From Micropterus salmoides (taxonomy: Eukaryota > Chordata > Actinopteri > Centrarchiformes > Centrarchidae), in the NCBI RefSeq assembly GCF_014851395.1, contig NW_024040041.1, positions 13,939,742 through 14,003,741 of the forward strand: a stretch of 64,000 nt of DNA, read 5' to 3'. The position numbers were made by a program, and so were the translations under genes. This document shows, in pieces, positions 57,345-64,000 of the stretch (the stretch's first letter is position 1; each line of letters starts with the position of its first letter). The notes beneath the pieces were generated by a model, which was not told the origin of the DNA, searched no databases, and saw only the letters and a program-made list of their open reading frames with translations.

Positions 57345-58840
57345 TACAGGACTCATTAGACCCCCTCACATCATTGACATTCTCAGATCAGGTAGATCCA
57401 GAAAATGAAAAAATGCCATCACACCCAGTGATATTTTCATTGCACATTCTCTGTTTCAGATCGGTCAAATAGTGAATCCACAGTGATGTTCAGTATTGCT
57501 CCAATTTGTACTGTATGTAAAACATTTTTTTTCTCAGTGTCAGGTCAAACATCATTAAGATATCTGACAATACACCTCAAACCAGCAGAATTAAGTGTGA
57601 TTTTTTTGTGAATCTTAGCGCCAACATTTTAACTGTTGTAAGTGTTCCTGGCAAAAAGTTTTCCAGGAAAAACATCTAAAATAACATACCCAAAATAAAT
57701 CAGTAATATCTCCTCAACCATTAGGCCTAGATGCATAATTCTGGTCTCCTTTGAAAGGTCAGAAGCGAAGGAATATAAATCCATTGTACATTAACATATT
57801 TATTTTACCATTACAGACTACATGGAGATGAAATACAGAAAAAATATGATATTTTCATCCTCGCCTGGTAAAAAAAGCTATATTTTAATGCAATAAACCA
57901 TCAAAACCATCATAAGGTAGATTATAATGCACCTGAATATCTTCTAATACACCTGGAATACAACCGTAACTGTAAATTTGATGAAAAGAAACTGATATAC
58001 AACAGTTAATAAACAATCTTTCAAAAATATACCAGGCAAAGATCCGTGTTTTGGCCATATTTACTGTTTATATGTTCACTTTTATTGATAGTTATCTTCA
58101 AAACATTATTTCTCTCCATACAACCACGTTCCAAATAACAAAAAGCTTCTTGAACAGAACATCCTACAGGGCTGCAAGTGGTCTCATTTTGTTCGTCTCG
58201 ACAAGACGAATCGACAAAACATATCTTGGATGTCTGTGTAGCTCCTACTGGTCGCCAGCAGAGGCCGATAAAGACCGCCTCCACCAAAGCAAACTCTTCT
58301 TCTCTACTTCAATCTGATGACAGAAATGAAACTTAACACTCGATTACGCCCCCTGTATCGGCTCAGTCCGTTCCCATGTTTAAACAGACAAAAATATCTG
58401 GCATATGTGATATCATTGCCTCAACTTGTGAGAAGGTGTGTGGTAACCACATCTCTCCATTGGCCTAGTCTCATATCTCAGACAGGAAGCTACATTATAG
58501 AGCGACATATGAAGATCAGTGAAACAGTTCTGCTGGGACAATAATGTGTTTGTACCTAGGGATGTAGAAGTTGAGTATCAGACTCCTGGTCCCCTTGCGC
58601 CCAAAGGAAAACGGGTCACAACCCCTCGGATTTGGCTGCGGTCAACAATGGTTTTCATAACTTGCAGTTCTTTACATAGAGGATGACATCACAGCAAAGC
58701 TATCACCTGAGAACATAGTCGACATACATACATGTACATACATATATTAAATGTTCCTTTTTAGTTGCTTGATTGCGTTTTTTGTTAACATGTTACAACT
58801 AATGTTTATTCATGAATTTTAGTAACAGAACAGAACTCTT
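57345..58840. other. Intergenic, no gene seen
   Basis: AT-rich DNA with no V sequence; the antiparallel open frames at 58020-58320 show no recognisable product. Confidence 0.4.
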
Positions 58841-58857
58841 CCTGTGAGGAGGAGTCA

Positions 58858-58865
58858 ATGCAAAA
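58858..58865 (+). promoter_or_regulatory. Family A octamer of V16
   Basis: ATGCAAAA in an intact-looking family A promoter that is cut off at 58936, just before the leader ATG. Confidence 0.75.
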
Positions 58866-58936
58866 CTCAGATGTCTTCCACCTCTACTTATCTGACTGCA
58901 GAGAGGATGACAGAGAACAGTGGACACACAGTTTAA

Positions 58937-59525
58937 AGGTTCAGTGTGTAAGTTTTAGTGGCATCTAGTGGTGAGGGTTGTGAATGGCAAATAACGGCTC
59001 AGTCACCGATCACCCCTCACTTTGCAAGCATGTAGGAGAATCTATGGTGGCGACACGCTCTGTTGGCTATTGTGCTTAATAATACACGTGGTCTTCCATT
59101 TGTTCAAATTTTACTAATAAAATGAGACAACTTCTTCTTCCTAGTTCTTTTGAACATTTTGATAGATTAGCAGCTTCCATCCATTATTTCCATGATGTGA
59201 AACATGTTTTTGCTATTTCATACTGTAAGTATGAAACTTTTAACACTGTGTTGTGAGAATGAGAAAAATGTGAAGAAAAGGACACTGGAAGCAGCTGGTT
59301 CTGGTTCTTGGGGGGCCTTCATATCGATACTGTTTGACTGCCTGACACATATACAAGCCATGTAGTAACATGATTCGCCTGTTCTTTTACTCTGATGGCC
59401 TGTGTTTTAAGACTGATCATTGTTGACTGCTTAGCTAAGATTGCAAAAGTACAAAGTTAAAGTAAGAAAGATGTTTTGTTTGATTTACAGTTTTATATTT
59501 GTTTGTGTCTCTGCAGTCTCTTGTG
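58937..59525. mobile_element. Insertion replacing the V16 leader
   Basis: It starts AAGGTTCAGTGTGTAAG right after CACACAGTTTA and ends close to the V exon. This opening is characteristic of a dispersed fish MITE-like repeat, but the matching right end was not found, so part of it may be lost. Confidence 0.5.
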
Positions 59526-59528
59526 TGT

Positions 59529-59708
59529 AGACTCTGACAGAATATGAATCAGTGGTTAAAAGGCCTGGAGAATCCCACAGATTGACCTGTACAACCTCTA
59601 GATTCACTTTCAGCAGCTTCTGGATGGCCTGGGTCAGACAGGTTAAGGGAAAAGGACTGGGTTTCCACAGTCAGAAATGATGGTGGCACCAATTACTACT
59701 CTCAGTCA
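59529..59708 (+). pseudogene. IGHV: V16: broken family A VH
   Basis: It retains TLTEYESVVKRPGESHRLTC, a CDR1 (RFTFSSFW) and AWVRQVKGKGLG, then a deletion shifts the frame in CDR2. After YYSQS the sequence jumps to the RSS spacer (CTGGAGTTGGTTGAGCAG), so FR3, Cys104 and the heptamer are deleted. The nonamer ACAAAATCC is at 59733-59741. The leader is replaced by an insertion. Non-functional. Confidence 0.87.
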
Positions 59709-59741
59709 TGTCTGGAGTTGGTTGAGCAGCTGTACAAAATC

Positions 59742-62506
59742 CTACTGGACTCATCTTTTAGACTGTGAGAGCATGACTTTTTTCCCCTTAGCAATTCATA
59801 TTACATACTTTATTTTATATATGTTATTTTTAATATTTATTTTTGTTATCTGTTTTACATTCTATATATTTTACATTGCATATTTGTGTTAATAATGCAT
59901 TATAAAAAGTCCTGATGAGTGTTCCTGAGAAATATATTTACTAAACATTAAACATATAACACACAATAAAGATCACTTCTTTATAACAGCAGCAGCACAA
60001 CAATCTAGTTGCCAAAAATAAACTACTACAAATACTATACATTTATAAAAATTAAGACACAATAGTGTAACTTATGCACAATCTAAGTGAGTCATAATAT
60101 TAGTGAAAATAATTTGTTGCAGTTTCTTTTATAAAATCAGTAGAGGATAGTCAGTGTCAAGTTTCTCCAACCTCTGTAAAAGGAGACACTCAGATCTGGT
60201 GTTCTCATTAATCTTAACTGATTGACACTTGAACCCTGGACTGAACTAAAGCTTAACACTCCTGCTGCTCATGTACACTGGATACCAGGATAGTTGATAC
60301 TATTCTAAACAAAAGCCATGTGTTAACTTGATTCAGCACATTGTAAAGTTTGACTATAAGGCGTTCACCATTAGCAGTGACTGCAGCCCCATCTGTCAGT
60401 GTCAGTTCATCTCAGCAGACAAGAAGTAGATCTCAAGATGAAGAACCCTGAAGGAGCTGCTCCACTAGAGTCTGTAAATGAGAGAGAGAGTACATTTTCT
60501 TCTAAAACACAATTTTTAAGATAATATAAGGGGTCACTAATTTTGTTCATTCTTACCCTGTTTTTTATTTTTATTTTCACTGAACTGCACTGGAAATGTG
60601 TCCTAGTGTGACATAACAAAATTAAGAAAGAAAGTCTTTAATAATATACAAACATGAAAGAGATTCATCTTAATTGTAAGACCCTTTTTTTCATATACTG
60701 TTATTTATTGGATATGAAATTTAAAATAACACTATTTTTCCCCATGAATTGAACTTGGACTTGCACTGTTTGAATCAAAGTGAGTTAAACTTTGATGTCA
60801 TCCTTTCAAAACTGTTGAAACAAATTTTACAAATTTATGATGAGTGATCACTATGTCTCTCCTGCTGAAATACTGAACTGTTTTTATTAAAGATATTTTG
60901 AGATAAACACACATTTTTGGTTCTTTTATGTGTGTCACACTATAGGACAATAATGGTAGTCATTGCATTAAAGAGGAAGTAAATAGTATTACATTAAAGC
61001 TGTTTTATTTAACTTTCAATATGTCATGTTGATGCAAACAATGTCAATTTCAGCCGTATTTTAAAAAAACAAAACAATTTTTCATCGACATAATCAAAGT
61101 TGACTCCTTGATAGAGCAAACCAAGTGAAATTATTTTGGTGTTAGAGAAGAAAGAAAATATAATTTTGATTAAAAACAACAATATCAATGTCACCCAAGT
61201 TGTTCAAAAACGAAATTATTATTATTATTTTTTTTAAATTTCATTTCAATTTACTTTCTTCGTTGTTCTCTTAGGACCTACTCCTTTCTGTGTAGAAAAA
61301 GTTTCACATTTCACATTACTTATTTTCATGACACTTATACCAGTGCATCTCAGGAGCACTAAAAATTGACACAAAAGAATACAAAGGAGTTAAACAAATC
61401 TGAATTAATAATTTAAAATGCATTTTGACGACTTGTGGGACATCTTTGTCCTCTGACAGTTACAGGTTTGGCACCAGAGGATGAGGATGGATGTTTCAGC
61501 CTGTTTGTGCCAGTTAATGACCATGTTTTACCTAGCTAACCTAGCTATAACCTAAAATAGACACTTTCATCATGCCTGAAGTATTTATCAACATTTTTAT
61601 GCGTGTCATTTTATTTTTTAAAAGTTGTAATTTTGGAACCATGCTTGAGAAAGTCACATCAAATGACAATTTTGATATTTGGCTCAAAAATGTAAGAAAA
61701 CTAATAACAAAGCTGTTTTTACAACAACAGGTTAGGTAAAGGTTTAAGCATTTACTGCACTCTAAATCATGACAAAATAATCTTTATTCATTTTAATCTT
61801 CTGTGACAGTGAAATTGCCATGTCATGTCAACAACCAGAAACCATTAAATTCATTTTATGCAAGCAAACTTACATAACTTTCATTTTATTTACATGATCC
61901 TGCTGCTGGCACTGGTTTTGTCTTTGCAATAAGTAGGCTACAGTAGTAATTAAATGAACAAATAAATAAATGTTGTAAATGTTTCAAAAAAAGCTGTGCT
62001 CAGACAGTTGAAATTAATCATCAATGTGATGTAGAAGGTTCTGGTAATACATAATATATCTCACAAAACAGCTTAAATTATATTTAAAGTGTTTTTTAAT
62101 AATTAGATAATATGGCTTATGGAAAGTGTTAATGGTAGTGGGTCCTTTAGTTCCCATGGGTGCACATCATCATTATCGCAATGCTGATTTTAATGAAGCT
62201 TTGCATAATCCTTGACTCGTTAGTATTCACATTAAGAATAGTAATAATGATCCTAATAGTTGTTGCATTCATTTTCATAATTTTTTTAAATATTGAATTG
62301 ATATCAATACAGACATTAAAAGTCAACAGTTGTTTTATTTCTGTTAATGCAGGGACATTTTGAAGATGTGTAGTGAAATTAAATTATCATATGTAAAGCA
62401 GAGGTGATTTCCAGGCATGTTTTCACTCTGCAGATATAATAACAGTCAACAGACTCTTCTATTGGCTCCAGTTAGACCAACATTGATGCTTCATGTGTTT
62501 GATTCT
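59742..62506. other. Intergenic with cassette relatives
   Basis: 60060-60370 matches the 420-680 and 7050-7210 cassette parts, and 62380-62500 the promoter-proximal part. No gene is seen in between. Confidence 0.55.
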
Positions 62507-62547
62507 ATGCAAACTCAGTGACCTTCCTTGTTACTCAGCTATAAAAA
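62507..62547 (+). promoter_or_regulatory. Family B promoter of V17
   Basis: ATGCAAAC 62507-62514, TATAAAAA 62540-62547. Confidence 0.8.
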
Positions 62548-62600
62548 CTTCCCATCAGGCTGTCAGTGGAGTTCACAGCACGTCACTTTCAACATAAACC

Positions 62601-63030
62601 ATGTTTTCTGCAGCTCTGCTGCTGCTGTTGGCAGCTGGATGTGAGTCTCTCTGGATTTGTCAAAGTCAGCAGTTCTTCTTTTGCAGTATAACTTGATCAT
62701 TTGTTACTAAACATTTTCTTTTTTTAACAGGTGTGAAGTGTGAACAGTTGACACAGCCAGCCTCTGTGACTGTGCAGCCAGGTCAACGTCTGACCATCAC
62801 CTGTCAGGTCTCTTATTCTTTGGGCAGCTATGCCACAGCTTGGATCAGACAGCCTGCAGGGAAAGGACTGGAGTGGATTGGAAGTGCACGTGTTGGATAC
62901 ACTTCAAGCTACAAAGATTCACTAAAGAACAAGTTCAGTATCGACTTAGACTCTTCCAGCAAAACAGTGACTCTAAACGGACAGAATGTGCAGCCTGAAG
63001 ACACTGCTGTGTATTACTGTGCCAGATATC
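62601..63030 (+). CDS. IGHV: V17: family B immunoglobulin heavy variable gene, open
   Basis: The leader exon is 62601-62640 and the V exon 62731-63030. Cys23 is in LTITCQVSY, Trp41 in AWIRQPAGKGLEW and Cys104 in AVYYCARY. CDR1 is about YSLGSYA and CDR2 about ARVGYTS. Splice sites and frame are intact. The leader is identical to that of V14 (MFSAALLL). Confidence 0.95.
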
Positions 63031-63069
63031 CACAATAACACAAACCATCAGCAGACCTGAACAAAAACC
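63031..63069 (+). other. 23-bp-spacer RSS of V17
   Basis: CACAATA 63031-63037, 23-bp spacer 63038-63060, ACAAAAACC 63061-63069. Confidence 0.93.
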
Positions 63070-63215
63070 TCAGTGCCTGAACACTTGTAACATGAAGCCA
63101 CCAGAGGAGGAGCCCTCAGACCACTAATGACTTCAGCACCTGTTCACTGTTTCAGAGAGAAACAGACAGTAGTAAATTAGTACTAAAAAGTATAACAAAC
63201 ATAGCATAGTTTAGC

Positions 63216-63219
<4 letters not shown>

Positions 63220-63287
<68 letters not shown>
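63220..63287. repeat. AAT microsatellite
   Basis: A near-pure (AAT)n run of about 65 bp. Confidence 0.9.
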
Positions 63288-63290
<3 letters not shown>

Positions 63291-63619
63291 GGAGGCATTT
63301 TCTAAAAAGTATCTTCCCTGTCTGACTCAATATTTAATGAATTAATGACATCATTATTTCAGTGGACAATTTGTTTAAAAAAGCTCTTCATCTAACAAGA
63401 AATGAAACATAAACATTTACTTCTTATACCACTTTTGACATATTACAGTGCATTAACTCTGACTAATGTTCAATTTGACCTATTCAATAAGATGAAAAAA
63501 TTTATTGTAATAATCTTTGAATTATTCTTAATGTGTTAAAAGTGAACCGTGTGTGTCAGATATTTCTTTCAGTGGAATTTGAAAATTACTTTGTGAAACT
63601 AAAATCAGATTAAGAGGGG

Positions 63620-64000
63620 TAGAAATAAATTCAAAATTACAACTGGAGGAAGCTAGAAAAAAGGCAAATGAGGCAAAGAAAGAAGGCAGAAAGTCTGCAA
63701 CTCAGATGGTTCAACAGCAGCAGCCACCCGTCTGTGGTGCACCCACTCCTGACCTACATCCCACACCACTGTGGGTCCCGACACACCTTCCTTATCGTGG
63801 GGGACCTCGGGGGCAATATGGAGGCTTCAGGGGTCGGGGAAGGGGTCGCGGAGGATTCAGGGGACATCCACCAAAAAATGGCTGCTGTAATTGTGGTGAT
63901 TTAAATCACTGGAGGAACACATGTCCATATGAGGCAATGCCAGGACAAAGGGGTCAGATAGCTCCCCCTAGAGGAGGATATAGGCCACGTTTTCAAGGTC
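63620..64000 (+). mobile_element. gag: Endogenous retrovirus gag fragment, cut by window edge
   Basis: An open plus-strand frame from about 63640 to the window end encodes a charged segment, a Gln run, a Gly/Arg-rich stretch (about 63800-63865) and a CCHC zinc knuckle (C-x2-C-x4-H-x4-C, 63883-63922), followed by more Gly/Arg/Pro-rich sequence. This is the nucleocapsid part of a retroviral-type gag. The upstream capsid and a start codon are absent, so the visible part begins internally, next to V-gene flanking DNA. Whether pol follows cannot be seen. Confidence 0.7.

Noticed and set aside
1..64000. CRISPR arrays, operons, ribosome binding sites, tRNA or rRNA genes
   Set aside because: The window is vertebrate nuclear DNA; repeated units are V genes and transposons. 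tRNA-like boxes occur only inside SINE copies.
1..64000. D or J segments
   Set aside because: I looked for 12-bp-spacer signals and J motifs (Trp-Gly-x-Gly) near the V genes and found none I could support; every supported signal has a 23-bp spacer 3' of a V.

Overview
The window is a stretch of a bony-fish immunoglobulin heavy-chain variable (IGHV) locus, most likely from a percomorph teleost. The evidence is a series of two-exon V genes (short hydrophobic leader exon, roughly 80-90 bp intron, V exon with Trp-Ile/Val-Arg-Gln FR2 and Tyr-Tyr-Cys-Ala-Arg at the end of FR3). Each has an octamer-type promoter and a recombination signal (RSS) with a 23-bp spacer directly after the coding end. The fish assignment rests on the VH families and on fish-type repeats (Rex3-like tail, L2/CR1-like LINE with an esterase ORF1, BEL/Pao, CACTA, hAT). 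I cannot name the species. No D, J or C segments are visible; since every V points to the + strand, they would be expected beyond position 64000.

I count 17 V units (V01-V17), all on +. Two families are interleaved. Family A (leader MMDYRTG..., V starting VDGQTLTESEP) is V02, V05, V06, V10, V15 and the broken V16. Family B (leader MFSVALLL..., V starting VKCEQLTQPAS) is V03, V08, V14, V17, the broken V04 and V09, and the leader-only V01. V07 is a mosaic, V11 a chimera split by an insertion, V12 a third family with a stop at the second Cys, and V13 an old relic. Nine V genes have open frames and complete signals (V02, V03, V05, V06, V08, V10, V14, V15, V17), though V14 has odd residues.

Layout: 1-1452 duplicated cassette and orphan leader V01; 1453-5900 transposon-rich (a direct-repeat block, a TTAA element, an L2/CR1-like LINE); 6200-9590 V02-V04; 9590-15700 repeats including a degraded BEL/Pao retrotransposon; 15770-19710 V05-V07; 19712-27500 a hAT element with a nested LTR, and a 2.2 kb element with 115-bp inverted ends; 27500-32450 V08-V10, with an L1 fragment in the V09 intron; 32450-39900 decayed V11-V13, a clean solo LTR and SINEs; 41390-54214 a nested insertion of about 11.5 kb just upstream of V14; 54350-63070 V14-V17; 63620-64000 the start of an endogenous retrovirus gag fragment running off the edge.

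The most striking object is the roughly 10.4 kb CACTA-like (Tnp2-type) DNA transposon at 42889-53263. It carries two head-to-head genes: a broken transposase on the minus strand, and on the plus strand a multi-exon gene ending in a BEN domain. Both ends of the element carry arrays of short AAGTATACTT-type palindromes. The locus seems to have grown by segmental duplication: cassettes upstream of family B genes and a LINE-plus-family-A-gene block recur, and later insertions differ between copies, which gives a relative order of events.
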